From Porphyrobacter sp. TH134 (GTDB taxonomy: Bacteria; Pseudomonadota; Alphaproteobacteria; Sphingomonadales; Sphingomonadaceae), in contig NZ_PKRO01000004.1 in assembly GCF_002855495.1 (NCBI RefSeq), positions 1-64,000 of the forward strand: a stretch of 64,000 bases of DNA. Direction: 5' to 3'. Position numbers and translations under genes: made by a program. The notes below the pieces were generated by a model. That model did not search any database. It saw nothing but the letters and a program-made list of their open reading frames with translations, and was not told the DNA's origin. This document shows positions 54,829 through 64,000 of this stretch, piece by piece. How positions within the stretch are numbered: position 1 is the first letter of the stretch; each line of letters opens with the position of its first letter.

Positions 54829-56550
54829 ATGTCGTCCAAGTTTGACAAGTCGAAGCTCCCCAGCCGCCACGTTTCGGTCGGCCCGGAGCGCGCGCCGCAC
54901 CGTTCGTACTATTACGCGATGGGCATGACGGAAGAAGAGATCGCCGCGCCCTTCGTCGGCGTGGTGAGCGCAGGCAACGATTCCGCACCCTGCAACACCA
55001 CCTTGAACGCGCAGGCCGATATCTGCCGCGAGGGCGTGATCGCGGGCGGCGGCACCCCGCGCCGCTTCAACACCATCACCGTCACCGATGGCATCGCGAT
55101 GGGCCACCAGGGGATGAAATCCTCGCTCATCAGCCGCGAGATCATTGCGGATTCGATTGAAGTATCGGTGCGAGGCCATTGTTATGACGCGCTTGTCGGC
55201 TTTGCCGGCTGCGACAAGAGCCTGCCCGGCATGATGATGGCGATGCTGCGGCTGAACGTGCCGAGCATCTTTGTTTATGGCGGATCGATCCTCCCCGGCA
55301 CCCACCGCGGCAATGATGTGACTGTGGTCGATGTGTTCGAGGCGGTCGGGCAATACGCCGCCGGCAATTGCCCGCTGACCGAGCTGATCGCGCTCGAAAA
55401 GGTCGCCTGCCCCGGTCACGGTGCCTGCGGTGGGCAGTTCACCGCCAACACCATGGCCTGCGTCGGCGAGGCGATCGGTTTGTCCCTGCCGAACAGCAAC
55501 ATGGCGCCCGCGCCCTACCGTTCGCGCGATGATATCGCGGTCGCGGCAGGCAAGCAGGTGATGGAGCTGGTCGCCCGCAATCTGCGCCCGCGCGACATTT
55601 GCACCCGCGAGGCCTTCATGAACGCGGCGCGCGTCGTCGCGGCCACCGGCGGATCGACCAACGCGGCGCTCCACCTGCCCGCCATGGCCAGCGAGGCGGG
55701 GATTGCCTTCGATCTGTTCGATGTCGCTGAAATCTTCAAATCAACGCCTTACATCGCAGACTTGAAGCCCGGCGGTAAGTACGTCGCCAAGGATATGCAC
55801 GAAGCGGGCGGGGTCTACATGGCGATGAAGACCCTGCTCGACGGCGGGTTCATCGACCCCAACCCGATCACCGTCACCGGCAAGACCATCGGCGAGAATC
55901 TCGAAGAGATCACCTGGAACCCTGACCAGAAGGTGTTCTACGATGTGAAGACTCCGATCACGCCGACCGGCGGGGTCGTCGGCCTCAAGGGCAGCCTTGC
56001 CCCCGATGGCGCGATCGTGAAGGTCGCCGGGATGGCGCGCCTGCAATTCTCCGGCCCCGCCCGCGTCTTCGATTGCGAGGAAGATGCCTTTGCCGCCGTC
56101 GAGAAGCGCGACATTGCCGAAGGCTGCGTGATCGTGATCCGCTACGAAGGGCCCAAGGGCGGCCCCGGCATGCGTGAGATGCTCTCCACCACCGCTGCGC
56201 TCTACGGGCAGGGCATGGGCGAGAAGGTCGCGCTGATTACAGACGGGCGCTTTTCGGGCGCGACGCGCGGCTTCTGTATCGGCCATGTTTGCCCGGAGGC
56301 GGCCGATGGCGGGCCGATCGCGCTGGTGGAAGATGGCGACATCATCAGCATCGACGCGGAAACCGGGACCATCGAACTGGATGTCGCGGCCGATGTGCTG
56401 GCCGCGCGCCGTGCCGCCTGGCAACCGCGCACCAATGATTACCAGTCGGGCGCCTTGTGGCGTTACCAACAGGTCGTCGGGCTCGCCCGCTACGGCGCCA
56501 TCACTCACCCCGGCGCCAAGGCTGAAACCCATGTCTTTGCGGATATCTAG
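54829..56550 (+). CDS. ilvD: Dihydroxy-acid dehydratase
   Basis: IlvD makes the 2-keto acid precursors of valine, leucine and isoleucine. The 573-residue enzyme has cluster cysteines in [20 protein letters not shown] and [14 protein letters not shown], and the conserved [11 protein letters not shown] near the C-terminus. Length fits IlvD rather than sugar-acid dehydratases. The 20-base overlap with the next lipoprotein gene begins a tight chain with nnr and rlmD. Confidence 0.94.
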   Translation: MSSKFDKSKLPSRHVSVGPERAPHRSYYYAMGMTEEEIAAPFVGVVSAGNDSAPCNTTLNAQADICREGVIAGGGTPRRFNTITVTDGIAMGHQGMKSSLISREIIADSIEVSVRGHCYDALVGFAGCDKSLPGMMMAMLRLNVPSIFVYGGSILPGTHRGNDVTVVDVFEAVGQYAAGNCPLTELIALEKVACPGHGACGGQFTANTMACVGEAIGLSLPNSNMAPAPYRSRDDIAVAAGKQVMELVARNLRPRDICTREAFMNAARVVAATGGSTNAALHLPAMASEAGIAFDLFDVAEIFKSTPYIADLKPGGKYVAKDMHEAGGVYMAMKTLLDGGFIDPNPITVTGKTIGENLEEITWNPDQKVFYDVKTPITPTGGVVGLKGSLAPDGAIVKVAGMARLQFSGPARVFDCEEDAFAAVEKRDIAEGCVIVIRYEGPKGGPGMREMLSTTAALYGQGMGEKVALITDGRFSGATRGFCIGHVCPEAADGGPIALVEDGDIISIDAETGTIELDVAADVLAARRAAWQPRTNDYQSGALWRYQQVVGLARYGAITHPGAKAETHVFADI

Positions 56551-56890
56551 TCTCTCCGCGCTGGCTTTGCTGGCGGGGTGCAGCGGTGCGGGCGATAGCG
56601 GCGACATCCCGCCGCCGCCGCCCGGACGGGAGGTCGATTGCGCCATTGGCGCAGGCGCGGCGCTGTCGCCGGTCTGTTCGCTGGAGCAGGCTGGCAATGA
56701 TGTGATCATCCACCACCCCGATGGCGGTTTCCGCCGTTTGGCGCGTGATCCTGCCACCGGCACGCTCACCCCGCGCGACGGGGCTGACCCGCTGGTGAGC
56801 GAGGGAGGCGGCGAGGGTGCCGTGGCCTTTGCCATCGGTGCCGATCGCTACAGCATTCCCCTCCGGTTGCTGGCGCCCGCACCGAAGTGA
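56531..56890 (+). CDS. Small lipoprotein of unknown function
   Basis: A 119-residue product with a lipoprotein signal ([10 protein letters not shown], Cys17) and a Pro/Gly-rich spacer. A small domain follows with [20 protein letters not shown] and [16 protein letters not shown]; the two Cys may pair. It overlaps ilvD by 20 bases and nnr by 4. No homologue with known function comes to mind. Its place in a metabolic operon may reflect transcription convenience. Confidence 0.75.
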   Translation: MSLRISSLSALALLAGCSGAGDSGDIPPPPPGREVDCAIGAGAALSPVCSLEQAGNDVIIHHPDGGFRRLARDPATGTLTPRDGADPLVSEGGGEGAVAFAIGADRYSIPLRLLAPAPK

Positions 56891-58269
56891 CGTCCGGGCA
56901 GGTTCTCACCGCTGCGCAGATGCGGGCCGCTGAACAGGCACTGTTCGATGCAGGGGTGAGCGTGACCGAGCTGATGGAGGTTGCCGCAGGCGGCGCGGCA
57001 GACTGGGTGCGCCGCGTGGCCGCAGGCCGGCCGGTCACGGTGCTGTGCGGGCCCGGGAACAATGGCGGTGATGGCTATGTTATCGCTCGGCTTTTGCGCG
57101 CTGCGGGAAACGCGGTGAAGGTGATTGCGCCGTTCGAACCGGTAACCGATGCGGCTCAGGCAGCGCGGCGCCGGTGGGACGGGCCCGTCAGCACCGCTGG
57201 AACGGCCGAGGGCGAGGTGTTTGTCGATTGCCTGTTCGGCTCTGGCCTTACCCGTCCGCTGGTGGCCGAACATGTCCTGCTGCTGCGCGGGCTGGCGGCG
57301 CAGCACCGTTACAAGGTGGCCGTCGATCTGCCATCCGGCACGGCGAGCGATAGCGGCGCGGTGCTCAATGACCGGCTGCCCTCCTATGATCTGACACTGG
57401 CGCTCGGCGCGTGGAAGTTTGCGCATTGGAGCCTGCCGGGCCGGGCGATGATGGGGCAGATGCGGCTCGTGAATATCGGAATTGCAGCGGTGGAGGGGGC
57501 GGCGGGGCTGGCCGGGCGTCCCCGGCTGAGCGGGCCGGCTGCCGACAGTCACAAGTATCGCCGGGGACTGCTGGGCATTGTCACGGGCGCGATGCCGGGC
57601 GCCAGTCTGCTGGCCGCCGCCGCCGCTCAGCGCAGCGGCGCGGGTTATGTGAAATTGCTCGCCGCCACCGCCGATCCCCGCACGCCGGTCGATGTCGTCA
57701 CGGCCCCGCTATCTGATGCGCTGGCCGATCCGCGGATCTGCACCGTGCTGATCGGACCCGGGTTGGGGCGGGATGAGGCCGCGCGCGTCATGCTGGCCGA
57801 GGTGCTGGAGCGCGCCCCTGCACTGGTGCTCGATGCCGATGCGCTGGTGCTGCTGCGTCCCGGCATGCTGATGCGCGGCGTCCCGGTGCTGGCCACGCCG
57901 CACGATGGCGAGCTTGACACCTTGTGCCGCCAGTTCGGCGTCATCGCGGAAAACCGGCGTGAACGTGCGCTCGCCCTGGCACGGGTGAGCGGGATGGTGG
58001 TGCTGGCCAAGGGGCCTGACAGCGTCGTTGCTGCGCCTGATGGCCGGTTGGCGCTCGGGCTGCCCGCGCCAAGCTGGCTGTCGGTCGCAGGCACCGGCGA
58101 TGTGCTCGCCGGTATTGCGGCAAGCCGGATGGCCGCAGGATCGGATCCCTTTGGTGCCGCGTGCGAAGCGCTGTGGCTGCACGGTGAGGCAGCGCGCCTT
58201 GCCGGGCCGGCTTTCACGCCGACGCAGCTTGCCGAACGGGTGTCCGAGGCGCTAGCGGCCTGCCTGTGA
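56887..58269 (+). CDS. nnr: Bifunctional NAD(P)H-hydrate repair enzyme
   Basis: The enzyme repairs hydrated NAD(P)H: the N-terminal YjeF domain epimerises it and the C-terminal domain dehydrates it using ADP or ATP. The 460-residue protein has LCGPGNNGGDGYVIARLL and VDCLFGSGLTRPL in the first half. GPGLGRDEAARVM, LDADALVLL and SVAGTGDVLAGIAASRMA lie in the second. A GTG start overlaps the upstream lipoprotein stop. Its stop overlaps the rlmD GTG. Confidence 0.94.
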   Translation: MTSGQVLTAAQMRAAEQALFDAGVSVTELMEVAAGGAADWVRRVAAGRPVTVLCGPGNNGGDGYVIARLLRAAGNAVKVIAPFEPVTDAAQAARRRWDGPVSTAGTAEGEVFVDCLFGSGLTRPLVAEHVLLLRGLAAQHRYKVAVDLPSGTASDSGAVLNDRLPSYDLTLALGAWKFAHWSLPGRAMMGQMRLVNIGIAAVEGAAGLAGRPRLSGPAADSHKYRRGLLGIVTGAMPGASLLAAAAAQRSGAGYVKLLAATADPRTPVDVVTAPLSDALADPRICTVLIGPGLGRDEAARVMLAEVLERAPALVLDADALVLLRPGMLMRGVPVLATPHDGELDTLCRQFGVIAENRRERALALARVSGMVVLAKGPDSVVAAPDGRLALGLPAPSWLSVAGTGDVLAGIAASRMAAGSDPFGAACEALWLHGEAARLAGPAFTPTQLAERVSEALAACL

Positions 58270-59474
58270 ACACAGATACAGACCTTGGGGAACCCATCAT
58301 CCGCCTCGCCGCCAAGGGCGACGGTGTGACCGTCTCTGGCCGCCATATCGCGGGCGGTGTGCCCGGCGATCGGGTCGATGATAGCGGCGTGATCACGCCG
58401 GGGCCGCATCACATCTCGCCAGCCTGCCGCCATTTCGGCGTATGCGGCGGATGCCTGTTGCAGCACGCCGATGACGCTGCGCTCACCGAGTTCGTCGAGG
58501 GCCGGGTCGTGAACGCCGCGCGGGGCCAAGGGCTGGAACCGGCTGAATTGCTTCCCGTCCACCTCTCTCCGCCCGCGACCCGCCGCCGCGCGGGGCTGCA
58601 TGGGCTGCGCACCGGCAAGGGCGCGGTGGTGGGTTACCGCGAGGGTGGATCGCACCGTGTGGTCGATCTGGCCGAATGCCCGGTGCTCCATCCTGCGCTC
58701 GCCACCCTCATCGCGCCATTGCGGCGGTTTGTGGCGGCGCATGGGCCCAAGGCGATGGTCGGGATCGATCTGACCGTTGCGGATCAGGGCGTTGAAGCGG
58801 GCCTGACCCACTTCCCGCTCGAAGGTCTCGGCCCGACCGAGGCGGCGCTTGATTTCGCGCGTGATCAGGGGCTTGCAAGGCTTACCATAGACCAAGGCTA
58901 TGGCCCTGAGACGCTTTGGGAGCCTGAACCGGCGACAGTGACCTTGTCGGGCGTGCCGGTGAGCTTGCCCCCCGGCGCGTTCCTTCAGGCGACCGCAGAT
59001 GCGGAGCGCGTGATGGCCGCCGATGCTGCCGAATGGTTGGCGGGTGCAGGCGTGGTTGCGGATTTGTTTGCAGGGCTTGGCACCTTCGCTTTTGCCCTGA
59101 GGCAGGGACGAAAGGTGCTGGCCGTCGAAGCGGAGCGCGCGGCGCATCTCGCTTGCAAGGCGGCCGGGGCGATGAGTGGGGGCCGCGTACTGGCGCTCCA
59201 CCGCGATCTGTTCCGTTCCCCGCTCCAGCCCGACGAGCTGAACCGTTTCGATGCCATCTTGCTCGATCCGCCGCGCGCCGGCGCCCGTGCCCAGGTCGCG
59301 GAAATTGCCGCGAGCACGGTGTCGCGGGTGGTCTATGTCAGTTGCAATCCATCCAGTTGGGCGCGCGATGCGGCGGTGCTGGCAGAGGCTGGCTTCCGCC
59401 TTGAAAAGCTGCGGCCCGTTGGCCAGTTCCGGTGGTCAACCCATGTGGAACTTGTAAGTTATTTCGCGCGTTAG
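58266..59474 (+). CDS. rlmD: 23S rRNA (uracil-C5)-methyltransferase RlmD family
   Basis: A 402-residue TrmA/RumA-type RNA methyltransferase. The Fe-S cysteines appear in CRHFGVCGGCLLQH and in VDLAECPVLHP. DLFAGLGTFAFALRQG binds SAM, DAILLDPPRAGARAQ and YVSCNPSSWARD hold the catalytic Cys, and the C-terminal FRWSTHVELV is typical. E. coli RlmD methylates U1939 of 23S rRNA; the exact target here could instead be U747-like. Its stop overlaps the convergent hydrolase by 3 bases. Confidence 0.88.
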   Translation: MNTDTDLGEPIIRLAAKGDGVTVSGRHIAGGVPGDRVDDSGVITPGPHHISPACRHFGVCGGCLLQHADDAALTEFVEGRVVNAARGQGLEPAELLPVHLSPPATRRRAGLHGLRTGKGAVVGYREGGSHRVVDLAECPVLHPALATLIAPLRRFVAAHGPKAMVGIDLTVADQGVEAGLTHFPLEGLGPTEAALDFARDQGLARLTIDQGYGPETLWEPEPATVTLSGVPVSLPPGAFLQATADAERVMAADAAEWLAGAGVVADLFAGLGTFAFALRQGRKVLAVEAERAAHLACKAAGAMSGGRVLALHRDLFRSPLQPDELNRFDAILLDPPRAGARAQVAEIAASTVSRVVYVSCNPSSWARDAAVLAEAGFRLEKLRPVGQFRWSTHVELVSYFAR

Positions 59475-60262
59475 GCGCGTAAGCTGGCGAGGATTTGCGC
59501 TTCCAGCCAATCGCGGTGCGCAGGGTCGACATAGGCGTGACCAGCGCCTTGGCAGCGGCAGATGCGCGGATCGCTTGCGCCCCAAGCCGCTTCAAACACC
59601 TGCGCGGTGCGATCCCTCGTCGCGATCAGAATGCGAACCGGACGGTCAAAATCGGCCAGCCCGGTGCGCATCTCCTGCGCCAGGCTTGACGGCGGCGGGG
59701 GCGGGCGGACAGCGTGGGCAAGCCCGCGCGCGAGTTTACCCAGATTGACACCTCCGCCCAGCAATCGCATGACTTCGCGCGGGTTTTTCAACTTTTCAAG
59801 ATAGCGCGCGCGGATCGCCGCAGGGGGTGGCGTATCGCCTGCTGCGCTGTCGTTGTCATCGTGTTCGATGGTCCACGGATTGGACAGCACCAAACCGTCG
59901 CATCCCGCGCCGCCTGCCAGCATCAGGGCCGATGCCGCGTCGCAATTGCCGAAAGCGATTACCCGCGACAATTGGGGAACCATCGCCCGGAACGCGTCGA
60001 TGGCGCTGCTGATGTCCTTGGCGGAATGACGAAAGCCGCGGTTCTCGCCCTCACTGTCGCCAATCCCGCGGCGGTCGAACCGGAACACCGGAAACCCGGC
60101 GCGGGCGATGCGGGCGGCCATATCGGCTTGCCCGCCAAAGGCACCGGAGCGGATTTCGTTGCCGCCGCTGACGATCAGCAGGCCCACGCTCCCCGGCGCA
60201 GTGTCGAGGGTTGCCACAAGGGTGCTGCCGCCGCAGGCAAAGGTATGAGAAAGGCGGGTCAT
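59471..60262 (-). CDS. Exosortase A-associated hydrolase 1-like protein
   Basis: A 263-residue alpha/beta-hydrolase. LIVSGGNEIRSGAFGGQADM and VFRFDRRGIGDSEGENRGF are typical of the exosortase-A system hydrolase 1. The nucleophile elbow reads GNCDAASAL, with Cys in the usual Ser position, and the probable catalytic His lies in CQGAGHAYVD. The ATG at 60262 gives the conserved start; ATGA overlaps hydrolase 2. The role in exopolysaccharide/PEP-CTERM export is inferred from family and neighbours. Confidence 0.85.
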   Translation of the reverse strand: MTRLSHTFACGGSTLVATLDTAPGSVGLLIVSGGNEIRSGAFGGQADMAARIARAGFPVFRFDRRGIGDSEGENRGFRHSAKDISSAIDAFRAMVPQLSRVIAFGNCDAASALMLAGGAGCDGLVLSNPWTIEHDDNDSAAGDTPPPAAIRARYLEKLKNPREVMRLLGGGVNLGKLARGLAHAVRPPPPPSSLAQEMRTGLADFDRPVRILIATRDRTAQVFEAAWGASDPRICRCQGAGHAYVDPAHRDWLEAQILASLRA

Positions 60263-60948
60263 CCCTCTGAAACCCCGACATCTTCGGCGATGATCGCGGC
60301 CAGACGATCGGCCTGCGCCGCGCTTTCGTCCGGTTCGGCGCGCAGCCACAAGCCCGGTCCGCCAAGCGCGCTTTGGGCAATGTCGGATTGCCCGGGGGCG
60401 AGCCCGGGTTCGGCCGTTTCCAGTTCCCCGATCATCGCTGCGCCAAGGGGCCAGCCACCAAGGACCAGCCCCTGCTCGCGGCCCTGCGCCATCAGCGCTT
60501 CGGAGGTCTCGGCCATGCCCGCCTCCCGCGCGGCAATGGTGCGGGCGCGGATCATGCCGCGCAGCAGTTTGGGCCCGGACTGCGCCGCATAGTGCCAGCC
60601 CGGCAGAGTTGCCGGCGCTATCAAAGCGCCTGCGCGGATCGCCAGCACATGGGTCGCGCCCACCGCTGCGGCCGCTGCCACCATGTCTGCGCGCCAGCCT
60701 GCAAGGGTTTGGTTTTCCAGCGGAGCAAGGCTTTCATTGCACCCTGGCAAATCAGGCAGGAAGCCATCGATCCCGGACGCATCAAGCCGCCGCATTACTT
60801 CAATTGTGAAGCGTCGCAGCCGGTTGGCTTCATCAAACCATGCCGGGCAGATCAACACCCGCACCGCGCGGCCGCGATCAAACGCGACGAGCAATTCTTC
60901 GCTCGCCAAGCGGCCGTCTGCGGCCGGAATATTCCAAGTGAAAATCAC
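60259..60948 (-). CDS. Exosortase A-associated hydrolase 2-like protein
   Basis: A 229-residue protein of the exosortase-A system hydrolase 2 type. FDEANRLRRFTIEVMRRLDA and GFLPDLPGCNESL are recognisable family segments. LAIRAGALIAP replaces a classical GxSxG elbow, so hydrolytic activity is uncertain. It starts the pair that ends with hydrolase 1 and lies 33 bases downstream of the acyl carrier protein. Confidence 0.83.
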   Translation of the reverse strand: MIFTWNIPAADGRLASEELLVAFDRGRAVRVLICPAWFDEANRLRRFTIEVMRRLDASGIDGFLPDLPGCNESLAPLENQTLAGWRADMVAAAAAVGATHVLAIRAGALIAPATLPGWHYAAQSGPKLLRGMIRARTIAAREAGMAETSEALMAQGREQGLVLGGWPLGAAMIGELETAEPGLAPGQSDIAQSALGGPGLWLRAEPDESAAQADRLAAIIAEDVGVSEG

Positions 60949-60981
60949 CCGAGAGCCGCGCTGGCAGGGGGCAAGACCGGC

Positions 60982-61278
60982 CTAGCGGGGGTCTAGTTTT
61001 GCACGGGCAAACGCCAGCAGACCGCCAAAGGTTTCCAGCATCTCGCCATCCACATCGTCATCCTCGATCACGATACCGAAGCGGTCTTCCATTTCGGTGA
61101 GCAAGCCTGCGACCGCCATCGAATCCAGTTCGGGCAGGTGCCCAAACAGCCCGCTTTCCGGACCAAAGGCCGAAGCCTGCGCCGGATCGAGCCCCAGCAC
61201 ATCGGCAAGCAAGGCCTTGAGTTCGGTATCGAGCGCGGCGTCACCTGCTGCGCTGTCGATGTTCGGCAATGTGGTCAT
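60982..61278 (-). CDS. Acyl carrier protein (exosortase-associated)
   Basis: A 98-residue carrier protein with the phosphopantetheine site ELDSMAV. Its acidic helices (LKALLADVLGL, LLTEMEDRFGIVIEDDDVD) are typical of acyl carriers. It lies between the FemAB-like gene and the hydrolases, matching the carrier of exosortase-A clusters. It probably works with the acyl-CoA ligase and the PLP decarboxylase across the divergent gap, making an acyl intermediate of unknown structure. Confidence 0.88.
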   Translation of the reverse strand: MTTLPNIDSAAGDAALDTELKALLADVLGLDPAQASAFGPESGLFGHLPELDSMAVAGLLTEMEDRFGIVIEDDDVDGEMLETFGGLLAFARAKLDPR

Positions 61279-61355
61279 GTTAGCCCAATTCCCTGTATTC
61301 AGCCGTGGCGGCGGGGCTTAGCCATGCGCGGGGCCGGGTGCAAGCGCTGCAACTG

Positions 61356-62342
61356 CTAAGGCCGGGCTTGGGGCCTTGCGCGGCGGATCATCCGCTTGGC
61401 GAGCGCGGGCCAGCTTTTGGGCTGTGCCGGGTCGAGACAATCGATGCAGAACCGTGAACGCACCTCCTCCATCCAATCGGCCTTGTAGCTTTGATCGCCG
61501 GTGCCGAAATCGACGAGGTCAACGCGGTCGGTGTCGATCACATGGGCGAACAGGGCAGCGGTCAGCGTGGTTCCGGCTGACAGCGGCTTATGGCTTTCAA
61601 GATGGGCGAGCTTGTGGATGTAGGCGATTGAATTTTCGACGGTCCAGCATTGGGCGGCAACCGCCACACCTTCGGCGCGTGCGATCCCGAGCCGCAGGCG
61701 GCCTGCCTTGCCCTCGGCCTCGGCAAAGGCGCGCAGCATGGCGGGCTGATCCTCGGCCGGTTTCCAGCTGGCGGCATAGATCGCCTCGTAATCGGCCCAG
61801 ACGCCCGCGTCGAAATGGGTCAGCACCTCGACGTCGACCTTCTTCGCCTTGCGTTTGAGCGTGGTGCGCAATTGGCCGGGGCGGCTTTCCCAATATTCGG
61901 CAAAGCTGCGGCCTTTGACCGGCAAGATGTGATTGATATCGCAGGGTTCCACGGCGACCGTCCAGCCTGCGGCCCTAAACGCGCGCGCCAGCCGATCCGC
62001 CGATCCATCCTCGCCGGGCACGGGTTCAAGCGTCACCCTGTGGCCGCGGCTCCTTAGCTGCCGCGCGATGGCTTCGAGCAGGCGGTCTCCCGCCGCGCCT
62101 TCAGGGGCAAGCTCGCGCCAGGTGAAGCTGTACCAGTTGCGCAAGGGCGCGATTCGCCCACCCGTTTCGGTCAGGGCGAGAGCGGCGGCATTATCGGCGT
62201 CGCTGGCGATTGCGATCAGCGGGACCAGTCCCGTGGCAGCGAGCAGCGCAAACCATTCCGCGCGGTCGAAGGGCGCAGTCGAGCGGGACGCAGTCAGCGC
62301 TTGCAAGACGTTAACGCTATCGTGATACCGCGCTTCGATCAC
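61356..62342 (-). CDS. FemAB/GNAT-type acyltransferase (exosortase-associated)
   Basis: A 328-residue protein with tandem GNAT folds. SFAEYWESRPGQLRTTLKRK, YEAIYAASWKPAEDQPAM and AQCWTVENSIAYIHKLAHLE with LVDFGTGDQSYKADWM are recognisable. Such FemAB-like proteins recur in exosortase-A clusters and probably transfer an acyl or aminoacyl group to a cell-surface precursor. It is divergent from the acyl-CoA ligase with an 8-base gap, so promoters overlap coding sequence. Confidence 0.85.
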   Translation of the reverse strand: MIEARYHDSVNVLQALTASRSTAPFDRAEWFALLAATGLVPLIAIASDADNAAALALTETGGRIAPLRNWYSFTWRELAPEGAAGDRLLEAIARQLRSRGHRVTLEPVPGEDGSADRLARAFRAAGWTVAVEPCDINHILPVKGRSFAEYWESRPGQLRTTLKRKAKKVDVEVLTHFDAGVWADYEAIYAASWKPAEDQPAMLRAFAEAEGKAGRLRLGIARAEGVAVAAQCWTVENSIAYIHKLAHLESHKPLSAGTTLTAALFAHVIDTDRVDLVDFGTGDQSYKADWMEEVRSRFCIDCLDPAQPKSWPALAKRMIRRARPQARP

Positions 62343-62350
62343 TTGAAAGA

Positions 62351-63904
62351 ATGCTCCCGTTCATGCCGGACCACCCCGATCCCGCCCTGCGCCCGCTTGA
62401 CCACCTTGCCGAATTGGCAGGGGCGGCGGGGCGCGGTGACAGACCGGCGCTGGTGCTGCGCGAGATGACGCTTAACCACAATCAGTTAAGACAGCGTGTC
62501 GCGTGGCTGGCCGGATGGCTGGCGCAGATGCTGCCGGAGCGCGGCGCGCGGGTGGCAAGCTGGGCGGCCAAGGGCGAGATCACCTGCCTGCTGCCGCTCG
62601 CTGCCGCGCGGGCAGGACTGGTGCACGTGCCGATCAACCCGCTGCTGAAACGCGCGCAGGCCGCGCATATCCTCGCCGATAGCGGCGCGCAGCTCTTGAT
62701 CGGGACAGGTTCGCGGCTTGCATCGCTGGAACAGGGCGATCTGCCGCCGGGCTGCGCGGCGCTGGGGGAAGCCGAGGCATTGGCCGCGGCTGAGGCGGCC
62801 GGGCGCGAACTTGGCCCCTCCGAGGCTGACCCGGCGGAGCTTGCCGCGATCCTCTATACCTCCGGCTCGACCGGGCGGCCCAAGGGCGTGATGCTGAGCC
62901 ATGCAAACATGTGGCTGGGTGCGGTCAGTGTGGCGCATTATCTCGGGCTGGCCGATGATGACGTGACGCTGGCGGTGTTGCCGCTGTCGTTTGATTACGG
63001 GCAGAACCAGCTTTTCAGCACGTGGTTTGCAGGCGGGTGCGTGGTGCCGCTTGATTTCCTGTTCCCCAAGGATGTGGTCAAGGCGTGCGCGAAGCATGGG
63101 GTGACGACGCTCGCTGCCGTTCCGCCGCTGTGGGTGCAATTGACCGAGGCTGATTGGCCCGCCGAAGCGCGCATGCCCTTGCGGCGGCTGACCAATAGCG
63201 GCGGGGCGCTGACGGTGGATCTGGTGCGCGCCTTGCGCGGCCTGTTCCCTGACGCGCGATTGTTCCCGATGTATGGCCTGACCGAAGCCTTCCGTTCAAC
63301 CTTCCTAGACCCTGCGCTTACAGATTCGCATCCGACATCAATGGGTAAGGCGATCCCCTTTGCAGAGATTCTCGTTGTCAATGATGCGGGCGAGGTCGCT
63401 GCGGATGATGAGGAAGGCGAACTCGTCCATTGCGGGCCGCTGGTGGCGCAGGGCTATTGGCAGGATCCGGAACGTACGGCGGAGCGGTTCAAGCCCGCGC
63501 CTGCCGCCTCCACCTATGGCGGCACCGCCGTGTGGTCGGGCGACCGGGTGCGACGGGCGGCCGATGGCTTGCTCTATTTCGCCGGGCGCCGCGATGCGAT
63601 GATCAAGAGCGCGGGCAACCGCATCAGCCCGCAGGAGATCGAGGAAGCGGCGCTCGCCAGCGGATTGGTGGCAGAAGCGGTTGCGCTCGGCGTGGCGCAT
63701 CCGCGATTGGGGCAAGCGGTGCATCTGGTGGTGCGCGGCGATCCGGCGAGGGCGGAGGAACTGCCCAAGCGGCTCCAGCGCGATCTGCCCAATTTCATGC
63801 AGCCGCAAGCCATCCATTGGCGCGATGCCATGCCGCTCAATCCCAATGGCAAGATCGATCGCACGGCCTTGCAGGCCCAGCTCAATCAGGAATTTGCCCA
63901 ATGA
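62351..63904 (+). CDS. Acyl-CoA ligase, exosortase A system-associated
   Basis: A 517-residue AMP-forming ligase. The P-loop is YTSGSTGRPKGVMLSHANMW. PMYGLTEAFRSTFLDP, GLLYFAGRRDAMIKSAGNRI and LNPNGKIDRTAL with the catalytic Lys complete the signature. Family members in exosortase clusters load an acyl group onto the adjacent carrier protein. An ATG at 62351 or 62363 could be the start. Its stop overlaps the following decarboxylase in ATGA. Confidence 0.88.
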   Translation: MLPFMPDHPDPALRPLDHLAELAGAAGRGDRPALVLREMTLNHNQLRQRVAWLAGWLAQMLPERGARVASWAAKGEITCLLPLAAARAGLVHVPINPLLKRAQAAHILADSGAQLLIGTGSRLASLEQGDLPPGCAALGEAEALAAAEAAGRELGPSEADPAELAAILYTSGSTGRPKGVMLSHANMWLGAVSVAHYLGLADDDVTLAVLPLSFDYGQNQLFSTWFAGGCVVPLDFLFPKDVVKACAKHGVTTLAAVPPLWVQLTEADWPAEARMPLRRLTNSGGALTVDLVRALRGLFPDARLFPMYGLTEAFRSTFLDPALTDSHPTSMGKAIPFAEILVVNDAGEVAADDEEGELVHCGPLVAQGYWQDPERTAERFKPAPAASTYGGTAVWSGDRVRRAADGLLYFAGRRDAMIKSAGNRISPQEIEEAALASGLVAEAVALGVAHPRLGQAVHLVVRGDPARAEELPKRLQRDLPNFMQPQAIHWRDAMPLNPNGKIDRTALQAQLNQEFAQ

Positions 63905-64000
63905 AGCCCGTCGGCCCGATCCCCGCTGGTTACGAGACCATCGCAGGCGAACTCGCCATCGGCGGCCAGCGCGCGAGCGATTTGGTGGCCGAGGCGGGGC
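63901..64000 (+). CDS. PLP-dependent decarboxylase, exosortase-associated (5' end only)
   Basis: The first 33 residues, MKPVGPIPAGYETIAGELAI followed by GGQRASDLVAEAG, match the start of exosortase-A-associated PLP decarboxylases (ornithine/DAP-decarboxylase-like). The rest lies beyond the window. It overlaps the ligase stop by four bases, so both genes are co-translated. Confidence 0.82.
   Translation, partial: MKPVGPIPAGYETIAGELAIGGQRASDLVAEAG

Overview
The window is chromosomal DNA of an alphaproteobacterium. By eye the G+C is about two thirds. Gene content points to Sphingomonadales, most likely Erythrobacteraceae: an sdhCDA operon, an exosortase-A (EPS/PEP-CTERM) cluster, a YbjN-type secreted protein, a parS site of ParB type, and the short palindromic repeats typical of these genomes. 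The family-level placement is inference. Coding density is very high, many neighbours overlap by 1-23 bases, no stretch of 300 bases lacks a gene, and I found no tRNA, rRNA or CRISPR.

Left edge (1-2364): positions 1-97 are the end of an IS3-family element that has cut into a small winged-helix gene. A stand-alone PD-(D/E)xK restriction-type endonuclease of visibly lower G+C follows, then a terminase-small-subunit-like protein.

2.5-13 kb: bamD, a Stealth-type phosphotransferase, recN, a DUF559 nuclease-like gene bracketed by palindromic repeats, a lipoprotein hydrolase, ligA with an overlapping CinA-like gene, a chemoreceptor and prmA.

13-23.9 kb: sdhC-sdhD-sdhA without sdhB, a legumain-like C13 peptidase, a BlaI/BlaR1-like regulator pair with twin operators, a YpfJ-type zinc peptidase, a 3-hydroxybutyrate-dehydrogenase-like SDR and an M28 peptidase.

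24-43 kb: mostly housekeeping. guaB, an RsmB-type methyltransferase, rppH, esterases, photolyase, PilZ, purF, Lol exporter genes, glutathione peroxidase, dnaE and ompA.

43-60 kb: acyl-CoA ligase, GNAT, a radical SAM gene whose first codons are a parS site, moaB, a lytic transglycosylase, a UDG-like protein, ETF-quinone oxidoreductase, ispE, an N-formylglutamate amidohydrolase-like gene, and a tightly overlapped chain ilvD - lipoprotein - nnr - rlmD.

59.5-64 kb: an exosortase-A-associated cluster with two hydrolases, an acyl carrier protein and a FemAB/GNAT protein on the minus strand, and an acyl-CoA ligase plus the start of a PLP decarboxylase on the plus strand.

The most notable structural signal is that GC-rich palindromic repeats sit not only between genes but in frame inside ispE, ligA and dnaE, and form the termini of two proteins around 6.2-6.75 kb. 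Other points worth following are the twin-operator BlaI/M56 pair beside the C13 peptidase, the parS-encoded protein start, and the ligA/CinA-like pair with an altered CinA motif.
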